Source: CAZOWW01 sp964583765 (GTDB lineage Bacteria; Actinomycetota; Actinomycetes; Actinomycetales; Kineosporiaceae). From it: a stretch of 24,519 bases of DNA. Position numbers and translations under genes: made by a program. The notes beneath the pieces were generated by a model. The model made no database searches. It was not told the DNA's origin and saw nothing but the letters and a program-made list of their open reading frames with translations. Within the stretch, counting starts at the first letter, position 1; the number at the start of each line of letters is the position of its first letter. The stretch covers positions 1 to 24,519 of the forward strand of contig CAZOWW010000091.1 in the NCBI GenBank assembly GCA_964583765.1. Direction: 5' to 3'. Below are positions 1 to 7,305 of the stretch, one piece after another.

Positions 1-99
1 AGTCCGGCCGCGACCACATCCTCTGGCCAGCGCCACAAACCTGACGCACACCCCGGGCGCCTGCGGGCCGACGGGTCTGTCCGGCACGCTCGGTACCGT

Positions 100-615
100 G
101 TGTCGGTGACTTCTGCGCCACGCACGATCCGCCCGATCTCGCTCGCGATCATCCGGCGCGGGGACGACCTGCTGGTCTTCGAGGGACACAACGGCGACCG
201 GACCTTCCACCGGCCGCTCGGCGGGGGCATCGAGTTCGGGGAGACCGCGGAACAGGCGCTCCACCGGGAGTTCCAGGAGGAACTGGGGGCCGAGCTCACC
301 GATGTCCACCTGGTCTCGGTGCTGGAGAACATCTTCACCCTCACGGAACGGGACGGTCACGAAGTGGTCTTCCTCTTCACGGCGACCCTCACCGATCCCG
401 CGTTCTACGCCCCCGGGTGGGTCGGCACCGTCCAGGGCGAGGGAAGTCCAGTCGCCTGGGAGTCGATCGACCGGTTCCGCACGGGCGAGGCGTTCCTCGT
501 GCCGGAGGGGCTGCTCTCCCTGGTCGACGAGCAGGGGGGCAACGAATCTCAGGGCGACGAACCCGAGGTCGGAGAGTTGCGGGTCGAAGAGCCGCGGGTC
601 GGAGAGTTGCGATGA
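100..615 (+). CDS. Nudix hydrolase
   Basis: Encodes a 171-residue Nudix-fold protein, expected to hydrolyse a nucleoside-diphosphate-linked substrate in the cytoplasm; the substrate cannot be read from sequence. The Nudix box G-x5-E-x7-R-E-x-x-E-E-x-G is complete: G42, E48, R56, E57, E60, E61, G63. The fold ends near residue 143. The last ~27 residues are a charged tail of 5-residue repeats (VGELR, VEEPR, VGELR) encoded by a 15-bp DNA repeat, probably outside the fold. The GTG at 100 has no Shine-Dalgarno. A TACCGT (TANNNT) box lies at 94-99, so a leaderless transcript starting at the in-frame GTG at 106 is an alternative giving 169 residues. The stop overlaps the next start (ATGA), so it is co-transcribed with the LysE-type exporter. 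Family call is secure; the start is not. Confidence 0.9.
   Translation: MSVTSAPRTIRPISLAIIRRGDDLLVFEGHNGDRTFHRPLGGGIEFGETAEQALHREFQEELGAELTDVHLVSVLENIFTLTERDGHEVVFLFTATLTDPAFYAPGWVGTVQGEGSPVAWESIDRFRTGEAFLVPEGLLSLVDEQGGNESQGDEPEVGELRVEEPRVGELR
567..611 (+). repeat. 15-bp tandem repeat at the Nudix 3' end, carrying the next gene's RBS
   Basis: Three 15-bp units (567-581, 582-596, 597-611). The first and third share GGTCGGAGAGTTGCG exactly and the middle one is diverged. They encode the repeated VGELR/VEEPR tail of the Nudix protein. The GGAGAG of the last unit (601-606) sits 5 nt before the ATG at 612 and is the obvious ribosome-binding site for the exporter gene. Confidence 0.8.
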
Positions 616-1466
616 TCTCCTCCCTGGGTACCGGGCTCCTGCTCGGGCTGGCCCTGATCACCCCGCTCGGGCCGCAGAACCTGTTCGTGATCACCCAGGG
701 GTTGTCCGGCGGACTGCGTCGCGGTCTCTGGGCGGCCGTCGTGGCCGGGACCTGCGACACCCTGCTCATCCTGCTCGGCGCCAGTGGCGTGGCCGTTGTT
801 CTGCTGGGGGTTCCCGGTGCCCGCTCCGTGCTGCTGCTGGGTGGTGCCGTCTTCCTCGTCGTCATCGGATGCCAGGCGCTCGCCCAACGCCCCGCCCGCG
901 ACCCGGAGCCCACAACACGTGACACCGGATCTTCAGGACGGAACGCCAGGCCGACCGGGCGGAACACCGGGCATCCAGGACCGGACACCAGGCCCGCAGG
1001 ACCGGACGAGGGGCTCACCGGACCGAGCGAGGGGACGGCACCGGTGCCGCACACCACCCGGGCGCTGGCCGCCCGGGGAACAGCGGAGGCAGACAGCCAC
1101 GACGCCGTCGGTGTGACGGCCCGGTCCGGCCTCGCCCTGCAGGACGCGGGAGCCACGAGGCCGGTGCCCTGGCGGCGGGTGGTCACCCGGACCATGGCGG
1201 TGTCCCTGCTGAATCCTCACGCGATCATGGACACGGTGGTGGTGCTCGGTGCGGCGGTCGCCGCCCACGGCTCCTCCGAACGCCCGGCTCTCGTCATCGG
1301 GATGGCTCTGGCCTCGTGGCTCTGGTTCACGGTGCTCGCCTGTTCGGGGGCGGCGCTCGCCGGGCGGTTCACGGCCCGCGCCCGGCAGTGGCTGGACCGG
1401 ATCTCCGGGGCGCTGCTGCTCGGCTTCGCTCTGCTCGTGCTCGCGGAGTTCGTCCGGACGATCTGA
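612..1466 (+). CDS. LysE/ArgO-family amino-acid exporter with an enlarged loop
   Basis: A 284-residue inner-membrane protein of the LysE family, which exports basic amino acids such as lysine or arginine. Family signatures are the N-terminal TPLGPQNLFVITQG (17-30) and NPHAIMDTVVVLGAA (201-215), matching the paired helix-breaking motifs of LysE/ArgO. Hydrophobic segments lie near 5-28, 39-65, 71-91, 195-218, 226-250 and 264-281. Residues ~93-186 form an unusually long, hydrophilic, degenerate-repeat linker rich in Gly, Pro, Thr, Arg and Asp between TM3 and TM4. Without it the protein is ~190 residues, near the usual family size. Start ATG 612 overlaps the Nudix stop and has GGAGAG 5 nt upstream. 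Substrate is inferred from family only; lysC and asd are in the window but on the other strand and several kb away. Confidence 0.85.
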   Translation: MISSLGTGLLLGLALITPLGPQNLFVITQGLSGGLRRGLWAAVVAGTCDTLLILLGASGVAVVLLGVPGARSVLLLGGAVFLVVIGCQALAQRPARDPEPTTRDTGSSGRNARPTGRNTGHPGPDTRPAGPDEGLTGPSEGTAPVPHTTRALAARGTAEADSHDAVGVTARSGLALQDAGATRPVPWRRVVTRTMAVSLLNPHAIMDTVVVLGAAVAAHGSSERPALVIGMALASWLWFTVLACSGAALAGRFTARARQWLDRISGALLLGFALLVLAEFVRTI

Positions 1467-1920
1467 GTCCAGCGCGGCTCCGACCCACACGAGACCCCCC
1501 GCACGCGATCCGCCCCACCGGAAACCCCGCACGCCGCCCGACCCACCAGAACCCCCGCACCGGAAGCCGGGCGAACCCGGGACACAGAGGTCAGGTTCCC
1601 GGCCCCGCGCCCTGGTGCGGGGACCTCTCCCCATTCCCGAGGCACCTGCCCCGGGGATAGGACGGGGTCGGACCCGCGAGCACACCGGCCCCTCCCGGAG
1701 ATCACCGTCCCACCCGGACGAGTCCCGGGGCCGCTCGCCCAGGACCGGACGCGGGTCCACCGTGACCACCGCCCGGAATCACGTGCCGCAGCTCAGCACC
1801 GTGGATCGGACCGAGGGCACGGGCGCTCCGCAGCCCAGACCGGCCCCGTGGACAAGTCCGCGGAGAGGTCCGCGGCACGCGCGGCAGAGACGGAGGGCGA
1901 GCACGTTCCGGGGAGGACGC
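1467..1920. other. 454-bp intergenic region without a recognisable gene
   Basis: Very GC-rich, with open frames in several phases but no coherent protein. Just before the hydrolase start there are two CCGCGG palindromes 6 bp apart (1858-1863 and 1870-1875). I looked for a c-di-AMP (ydaO-type) riboswitch, common before actinobacterial wall hydrolases, and did not recognise one. No convincing -35/-10 pair was seen. Confidence 0.5.
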
Positions 1921-3660
1921 ATGCACAGGCAGACGAGTACGACCGGCACGGCGGACGGCGGTACGACCCGGCGCCCCGGCCCGGCGGACGGCAGAACAGC
2001 ACGGCGTCCGGGCACCATGAGCCGGCCCCGGCAGAACCGTCACCGTCTGGGGACCGCTCTCGCCCTCCTCGCGCTCGGCGCGACCACACTGGCCGGGCTG
2101 CCCGTGAGCACCGCATCGCCTGCCCAGGCCGCCCCCGCACCGATCCGCCTGACCTCGTCCTCCTGCCCCGCCGTCGTGGCACCGGGCCAGCAGGGTGGTT
2201 GTGTGGCCGAGCTGCAGCGGCTGCTCGACCTGCACGGCGCGGGCCTGCAGGTGGACGGCGACTTCGGGCCCGCCACCTCGCGCGCGGTCCGAACCTTCCA
2301 GGCCGAGGTCGCGATCGCGGTGGACGGCCTCGTCGGATCGGCCACCAAGGCGAAGCTCTACGCCGTCAGCACCACCACGTCACCGGTCTACGACCTGCGC
2401 GCGCCCGCCTGCCCGGCGACGATCCGCCAGGGGCAACGAGGCGGCTGCGTCGTGACCCTGCAGCGCCTCCTCGTGCACCGGGGTTACCTCACCGACGTCG
2501 ACGGCGACTTCGGCCCCGGCACGGTGTCCTCCGTCCGTGCCTTCCAGGCGGCGCTCGGCCTGACCGTCGACGGAGTCGTGGGTCCCTCGACGAAGGCCGC
2601 CCTCTACAACACCGACGAGTCGCCCGCCAGCGCGCTGGACCTGCGGTCCTCGGCCTGCCCCTCCGTGTTGCGTGAGGGCCAGGCCGGCGGATGCGTGCGC
2701 ACGCTGCAGGCGCTCCTGGCCGGCACGGGCCGCTCGATCACCGTGGACGGCGCGTTCGGCCCGGCCACCACCACCGCGGTCCGGGCGTTCCAGACCTCGG
2801 CCCGGCTCACCGTGGATGGCCAGGTCGGTCCCGTCACCAAGACCGCCCTCTACGCCACGCTTGCAGGCACCGCCACCGGATCCACCCCCACCACGACGAC
2901 CGGGTCCACCGGCTCGACGCCGTCCGCCGGCGCGCCCGCGCCCCTGCGGCTGACCTCGTCGTCCTGCCCGACCTATGTCAAGCAGGGTCAGATCAGCGGC
3001 TGTGTCACCGAGCTGCAGAGCCTGCTCAACCAGCACGGTGCGGACCTGGCGGTGGACGGCGACTTCGGGCCGCTCACCTATCAGGCGGTCCTGACCTTCC
3101 AGGCGTCGGCCGGGCTCTCCCAGGACGGCATCGTCGGACCGGTCACCAAGTCCGCCCTCTACTCCGCGACCAGCACGGGGCCCACCCCACCGGCCGGCGG
3201 AGGCCATGCCTCGATCCTGCCCGTGGCCGAGGCCGAACTCGGTGTGGTCGAGGGCAGTGCGCGGGCCGACTCCTACGGCCAGGCCGTCGGGCTCTCCGCC
3301 TCCACGAGTGGCTATGCGTGGTGTGCCGTCTTCGTCAGCTGGGTGGCCATGCGCACCGGGGCCACCGCCTACCGCGACACTCGGGTGCTCGGCTGGGTCA
3401 CCCAGGCGAGAGCAGGCCGCTACAACCTGTCGGTGACGACCGACCCGCAGCCCGGGGACATCGTCGCCTTCGACTGGGACGGCGGCAGCAACTTCAACAG
3501 CGGTAACGAACACATCGGGATCGTGCGCACGGTGAGCGGGACGACCTTCACCACGGTGGAGGGCAACACCAGCAACCCGAACGGTTCCAACGACGGCGTT
3601 TACAGCAAGACCCGGGGTACCGGCCGGGGGTACGACGTCGTGTTCATCCGCGTGCGCTAG
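1921..3660 (+). CDS. Secreted peptidoglycan hydrolase: four PG-binding modules plus CHAP
   Basis: A 579-residue exported protein predicted to cleave peptidoglycan peptide or amide bonds outside the membrane. A basic N-terminus (1-42) precedes a hydrophobic stretch (43-60) and a likely signal-peptidase site near AQA-AP (70/71). Four PG_binding_1-like modules follow at ~77-148, 158-230, 239-311 and 341-416, each with VDG(D/A)FGP and a pair of Cys 12 residues apart (C82 and C94 in the first). A Thr/Gly/Ser linker separates modules 3 and 4. The CHAP domain (429-579) has candidate catalytic C468 (YAWCAVFVSW), H531 (NEHIGIV) and E547/N549 (VEGN). ATG 1921 is chosen because GGGGAGG lies at 1910-1916. 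ATG 2017 (residue 33) would give a more typical signal peptide but has no ribosome-binding site. Probably monocistronic. Confidence 0.9.
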   Translation: MHRQTSTTGTADGGTTRRPGPADGRTARRPGTMSRPRQNRHRLGTALALLALGATTLAGLPVSTASPAQAAPAPIRLTSSSCPAVVAPGQQGGCVAELQRLLDLHGAGLQVDGDFGPATSRAVRTFQAEVAIAVDGLVGSATKAKLYAVSTTTSPVYDLRAPACPATIRQGQRGGCVVTLQRLLVHRGYLTDVDGDFGPGTVSSVRAFQAALGLTVDGVVGPSTKAALYNTDESPASALDLRSSACPSVLREGQAGGCVRTLQALLAGTGRSITVDGAFGPATTTAVRAFQTSARLTVDGQVGPVTKTALYATLAGTATGSTPTTTTGSTGSTPSAGAPAPLRLTSSSCPTYVKQGQISGCVTELQSLLNQHGADLAVDGDFGPLTYQAVLTFQASAGLSQDGIVGPVTKSALYSATSTGPTPPAGGGHASILPVAEAELGVVEGSARADSYGQAVGLSASTSGYAWCAVFVSWVAMRTGATAYRDTRVLGWVTQARAGRYNLSVTTDPQPGDIVAFDWDGGSNFNSGNEHIGIVRTVSGTTFTTVEGNTSNPNGSNDGVYSKTRGTGRGYDVVFIRVR

Positions 3661-3720
3661 GCCGGTTCACCCGATGTGCGCTAGGCCGGTTCACCCGATG
3701 TGCGCCGGCCCGGTTCACCC
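3652..3720 (+). repeat. 24-bp tandem repeat overlapping the hydrolase stop codon
   Basis: A 24-bp unit starting GTGCGCTAGGCCGGTTCACC begins at 3652 and recurs at 3676; a third diverged copy starts at 3700. The first unit contains the real stop (TAG 3658-3660) and the second an in-frame duplicate (TAG 3682-3684), because the period is a multiple of three. Confidence 0.85.
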
Positions 3721-3796
3721 GGCGTACCCCGAGCCCACCATCCGGGGCAGGCCGAGCCGGCCCGTCCCGGTACGCAGGAAGTCCGACTGACGACCT

Positions 3797-3838
3797 GCCC
3801 GGGGCAGAGTCCGTGAGGTCTGCGGTCCTGCCCCGGGC
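3797..3838. terminator. Bidirectional hairpin between convergent genes
   Basis: Perfect 11-bp inverted repeat, GCCCGGGGCAG at 3797-3807 and CTGCCCCGGGC at 3828-3838, with a 20-nt loop. It lies between the hydrolase (ending 3660, plus) and the two-TM gene (ending 3888, minus). No U-tract, as is common in actinobacteria. The long loop lowers certainty. Confidence 0.45.
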
Positions 3839-3887
3839 GGTCCGCCCGCCCACTGGTGTTCCTACCCACGGGTTACGCAGGGTGTTC

Positions 3888-4481
3888 CTACGCTGCGCGC
3901 TCGTCACGCCGTTCCTGCGCCGCCCGCAGTTCCCGCCGGGCCCGGGCTCGCAGCAGACGGCTGACGCCCGGCGCGGACTGTTCGATCCGCGACCAGGACT
4001 CCCGCACGGCCCGGGCGGGCTCGGCCGGCACACGTGCCGAGGCGCCGAGGCCTTCCCGGAGCATCTCCATCTCCCGCCGGAGCAGGCCGAAGTCGACGAA
4101 GGCCTGACGGTGGCGCAGCGCGACCTCAGGGGCGTTGAGCACGACCTGCAGGACGCCGAGCAGCGCGGCGGCCACGCTCAACGCGGCGATGGTGCGGCGC
4201 AGCGTGTCCTCGGAACTGCCCAACGGCGTCACGAACAGCGCGGTGCCGACGGACGCCGCGAGCACCGCGATCACCACCCCGACCACCCGGGACAGCCGCG
4301 CGGCCCGTTCGGCCGCAATGCCGTGCGCCACGTGCAGTACCTGCACGGTTTCCAGCCAGTCGTCGAGAAGGGTCTCCGGCGGGGCCTTCCTGGCCGCGGC
4401 ACCAGCCGCCGTACCTGATCCACTCGTCGTGCCACCACCGGGCGACCCGCCTCCGGTCGTCGCAGCCGGCTTCGCGCTCAT
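3888..4481 (-). CDS. Two-TM protein, SLATT-like
   Basis: A 197-residue protein of unproven function. Residues 1-35 are a Gly/Ser/Thr/Ala-rich disordered leader. A helix at 38-64 (DWLETVQVLHVAHGIAAERA) precedes two membrane helices at ~66-84 and ~96-115, followed by an amphipathic helix with AL(R)H(R)QAFVDFGLLRREMEML (120-140) and a charged C-terminal helix. This order, with a His shortly after TM2 and a trailing helix, resembles SLATT two-TM proteins, proposed pore-forming effectors often found with nucleotide-sensing partners. No SMODS, SLOG or other partner is adjacent, so it would be an orphan. ATG 4481 has GAGGAG 9 nt upstream (minus strand). It is convergent with the wall hydrolase and divergent from the S9 peptidase. 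It is certainly a membrane protein; SLATT membership is a visual judgement. Confidence 0.7.
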   Translation of the reverse strand: MSAKPAATTGGGSPGGGTTSGSGTAAGAAARKAPPETLLDDWLETVQVLHVAHGIAAERAARLSRVVGVVIAVLAASVGTALFVTPLGSSEDTLRRTIAALSVAAALLGVLQVVLNAPEVALRHRQAFVDFGLLRREMEMLREGLGASARVPAEPARAVRESWSRIEQSAPGVSRLLRARARRELRAAQERRDERAA

Positions 4482-4762
4482 CTCGTCCTGCTCCTCACTC
4501 GTTTCGCCTCGCCACTCGTCTCGCCCCGCTCGTCCTCACCGTGCCGCCCCGTGTCCCCGCCGTCCTCGCCCGTCGCCGATGCTGCCACCGCGCAGCCGCG
4601 CATCCGCACCGAATATCCCGATCACCCGGAAGTCGATCACCCTCCCGGGCCAGCAGGATCACCGGGAGAACCCGCTCGGACACAGCTCGCCACCCTCGAA
4701 CGCGGCCTCGCCGGCGGCACCCGGACCTCAGAACCCAGCCTCGACAGCGGCACCCGGACCCC

Positions 4763-4804
4763 GGAACCCGGAACCCGGAACCCGGAACCCGGAACCCGGA
4801 ACCC
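4763..4804. repeat. Six tandem GGAACCC units
   Basis: Perfect 7-bp repeats beginning at 4763, 4770, 4777, 4784, 4791 and 4798. A related GCGGCACCCGGACC motif occurs in the flanking sequence. The period is not a multiple of three, which argues against coding function. It is a likely site of slippage length variation. Confidence 0.9.
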
Positions 4805-4845
4805 AGCCACGCACAAGCACGGAGCGTCGCCACATGGCTCCCCAA

Positions 4846-4876
4846 TTGACCGGTCCACCCACCCACCGTGCATACT
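4846..4876 (+). promoter_or_regulatory. Candidate promoter for the S9 peptidase
   Basis: TTGACC at 4846-4851 and CATACT at 4871-4876, separated by 19 bp, longer than ideal. It would give a leader of ~275 nt before the GTG at 5157. Weak support: only the -35 box is close to consensus. Confidence 0.3.
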
Positions 4877-5156
4877 CTCCGCAGTCGGAGTTCTGGGCCG
4901 CCAGGTCGGCGCAGCACCGCTTCCCATCCGGTCGGGACAGCGACCCCCGCGGCCCCCACGGCGTCGACCCCGGTCACCGATCGAGCCTCCCGAGGGGTCT
5001 TATGTCCATTATTCCGGAAACATGCAGCCCGCGTTCACATGCAGCATTCCTCCAGCCACACAGCATCACCGAGCGGCCTGGGAACCGCTCGGATGGGCCG
5101 AGAAAGGCACTGCCCGCCCGCACACGAACGGGCTCGTGGGTGAGAGGATCGCGGGC

Positions 5157-7079
5157 GTGAGTGCGACAGTCCCCCCCGCGGAATCCGCGGCCCACTCCTG
5201 CGACCACGCTCCCGACCGGGAGGAGTGCAGGACAGCTCCCGGCGCCGAATCCGCGCGCGCGCAGACACGGACAGCGACGGAGATTGCCGACTGGGAGAAG
5301 CGGTTCCGTGCACCCAGAGTCAGCCTGCCCATCTGGGCCCAGGATGCCCCGGACCACTGTGCCGTGGTCGCCACGACGGGCGGCGTGGTCGAGGTGCACA
5401 GCTGGAACCGCGCGGAGGGACGGCTCGTCCAGGCCACCGCACGACGGGAGGGGACCCTCAGCGCCGCCATCGAACGCTCCGGCGAGTGGATCTGGTGGTT
5501 CGACGACGCGGACGGCGACGAGTTCGGCGTCTGGCGGCGCCAGCCGTTCGGCAGCGGCCCCGAAGCAGCAGTCGAGGACGCCACCGGCCTGCCCGCCGCG
5601 TACCCGGCAGGGTTGGCCCTGGGACACCGCGGACTCGCGGTGGTCGGCAGCGCGGACGACGACTACGGCACCCGGATCCATGTGGTCACCCCGGACGCCG
5701 CCCCCCGCCTGCTCTACGCCCACGCCGAGGACGGCGGGGTCGGGGCACTGAGCGAGGACGACTCCCTCGTCGCGATCATGCACAGTGAGCACGGGGACTC
5801 CCGGCACCCGGCGATCCGCGTCCTGCGCACGGTCGACGCGAGCACGGCCGCCGAACTCACGGACGGCCCCGGACTGGGTGTCGAGCCGCTGGGTTTCGCC
5901 CCGATCGCCGGGGACGCCCGCCTGCTGGTCCGTCACGAGCGCCGAGGGCGTCAGGAACTGCTGATCTGGGACATCGCGGAGGGCACGCAGCACGAGCTCG
6001 AGCTGGCCCTGCCCGGCGAGGTCTCCGACGCCGAGTGGTACCCCGACGGCCGCTCCCTGCTCGTCGCGGTCGACCACGAGGCACGGACACTGCTCCACCG
6101 GGTGAGGCTCGACGACCCGGAGGCGATCCCCCTCGGCCCGACCACCGGCACGACCGTCGCCGCCACGGTGCGCCCGGACGACGACGTCTGGATCCTGTGG
6201 TCGTCCGCCGAGGAGCCCCCGACCGTGCGGGACCTGTCCGGTGCGGTCGTGCTCTCCGCGGCCGGCGATCCCGCGCCGCGCTCGGTGCCCGTGGAGGACG
6301 TGTGGGTGGACGGTCCGGGCGGCCCGGTGCACGCCCTGCTGCGCCGCCCGCGCGGGGAGGACGGCGAGCCGCTGCCGGGTCCGCTGCCCCTGGTGGTGGA
6401 CATCCACGGCGGTCCCACGGCGCATGACACGGACTGCTTCCGCGCGTACCCGGCGGCCTGGGTCGACCACGGCTTCTCGGTGGTCCAGGTGAACTACCGC
6501 GGCTCCACCGGGTACGGCAGCGTCTGGCGGGACGCCCTGGAGGCCCGGGTGGGCCACGTCGAACTCGAGGACGTCGTCGCGGTGCGGGACCACCTGGTCG
6601 CCACGGGCCTGGCCGACCCGGACCGGGTCGTCCTCGAAGGGGCCTCCTGGGGCGGCTACCTCGTCCTGCTCGGCCTGGGGACGTACCCGGACCGGTGGGC
6701 GCTGGGCCTGTCCGGCGTGCCGGTGGGTGACTACGTCGCGGCCTACGAGGACGAGATGGAGGGCCTCAAGGCCTTCGACCGCTCCCTGTTCGGCGGATCC
6801 CCCGACGAGGTGCCCGAGAAGTACCAGGACTCCAACCCGATGACCTATGTGACCTCGGTGCGCGTGCCGGTGCTCGTCCTGGCGGGGGCCAACGACCCGC
6901 GGTGCCCGATCCGCCAGGTGCAGAACTACCTCGACGCCCTGACCGAGCACGACCTGCCCCACGAGGTCTACCGGTTCGACGCCGGCCACGGTTCCCTGGT
7001 GGACGACGAGCGGGTGCGTCAGGTCGTCGCGGAACTCGACTTCGTGGCGCGTCACCTGCCCGTCGGCGCTCCGAGGTAG
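5157..7079 (+). CDS. S9 family prolyl-oligopeptidase-type serine peptidase
   Basis: A 640-residue peptidase of the S9 family, most like the acylaminoacyl-peptidase branch (S9C), cleaving short peptides in the cytoplasm; no signal peptide is seen. The N-terminal ~380 residues have the beta-rich repeated-blade character of the S9 propeller. The C-terminal alpha/beta-hydrolase domain contains HGGPT (oxyanion region), the nucleophile in GASWGGY (S497), D580 in GANDPRCP and H611 in DAGHGSL, a complete catalytic triad in the right order. GTG 5157 is chosen because GAGAGG lies 9 nt upstream and the size then fits the family. The frame stays open far upstream (to 4551), but that part is low-complexity and repeat-derived. 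Monocistronic; convergent with asd. Confidence 0.9.
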   Translation: MSATVPPAESAAHSCDHAPDREECRTAPGAESARAQTRTATEIADWEKRFRAPRVSLPIWAQDAPDHCAVVATTGGVVEVHSWNRAEGRLVQATARREGTLSAAIERSGEWIWWFDDADGDEFGVWRRQPFGSGPEAAVEDATGLPAAYPAGLALGHRGLAVVGSADDDYGTRIHVVTPDAAPRLLYAHAEDGGVGALSEDDSLVAIMHSEHGDSRHPAIRVLRTVDASTAAELTDGPGLGVEPLGFAPIAGDARLLVRHERRGRQELLIWDIAEGTQHELELALPGEVSDAEWYPDGRSLLVAVDHEARTLLHRVRLDDPEAIPLGPTTGTTVAATVRPDDDVWILWSSAEEPPTVRDLSGAVVLSAAGDPAPRSVPVEDVWVDGPGGPVHALLRRPRGEDGEPLPGPLPLVVDIHGGPTAHDTDCFRAYPAAWVDHGFSVVQVNYRGSTGYGSVWRDALEARVGHVELEDVVAVRDHLVATGLADPDRVVLEGASWGGYLVLLGLGTYPDRWALGLSGVPVGDYVAAYEDEMEGLKAFDRSLFGGSPDEVPEKYQDSNPMTYVTSVRVPVLVLAGANDPRCPIRQVQNYLDALTEHDLPHEVYRFDAGHGSLVDDERVRQVVAELDFVARHLPVGAPR

Positions 7080-7111
7080 ACCCACCGGCACCGGCACCAG
7101 CACCAGTAACG

Positions 7112-7150
7112 ACGAGGTCCGGGACACCTCCTGGGGGTCCCGGACCTCGT
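7112..7150. terminator. Strong bidirectional terminator between S9 gene and asd
   Basis: Perfect 14-bp stem, ACGAGGTCCGGGAC (7112-7125) with GTCCCGGACCTCGT (7137-7150), and an 11-nt loop. It lies 33 bp after the S9 stop and ~155 bp beyond the asd stop, so it can serve both convergent genes. Confidence 0.8.
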
Positions 7151-7206
7151 ACGTCGGTATCGGTCTGACGGCCGCGCGTGCGGCAATCCCAGTCGGCCGA
7201 TCTCAG

Positions 7207-7301
7207 CGACCGGCAGGCCTCAACAACCGCACGGTGCCGGCGCGACCGCCGAGCAGCTTCCTCGGCCTGAGCCGGCCGCCCGCAACGACCGGCAGGCCTC
7301 A
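7207..7301. repeat. 16-bp direct repeats beside the asd 3' end
   Basis: CGACCGGCAGGCCTCA occurs at 7207-7222 and 7286-7301. A third partial copy (CGACCGGC, 7310-7317) lies inside the last codons of asd. The spacer resembles partial copies of the asd 3' end, suggesting local duplication past the stop codon. Confidence 0.7.
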
Positions 7302-7305
7302 GCCC

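Larger units (their letters stand above)
4482..5156. other. 675-bp divergent intergenic region
   Basis: Separates the minus-strand two-TM gene from the plus-strand S9 peptidase gene. It holds a six-unit 7-bp tandem repeat, one candidate plus-strand promoter and the S9 ribosome-binding site (GAGAGG 5142-5147). Long open frames here on both strands read as repetitive Pro/Arg/Thr-rich sequence and are not considered genes. Confidence 0.5.

Noticed and set aside
1467..1920. c-di-AMP (ydaO-type) riboswitch before the wall hydrolase
   Set aside because: Expected by context in actinobacteria, but none of the conserved blocks could be recognised here.
4763..4804. CRISPR-like array
   Set aside because: Units are contiguous 7-mers without spacers; no cas genes in the window.
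4974..7127. A 717-codon minus-strand frame opposite the S9 peptidase
   Set aside because: Antisense shadow caused by GC-rich codon bias; the plus strand has a complete peptidase triad and family-like size.
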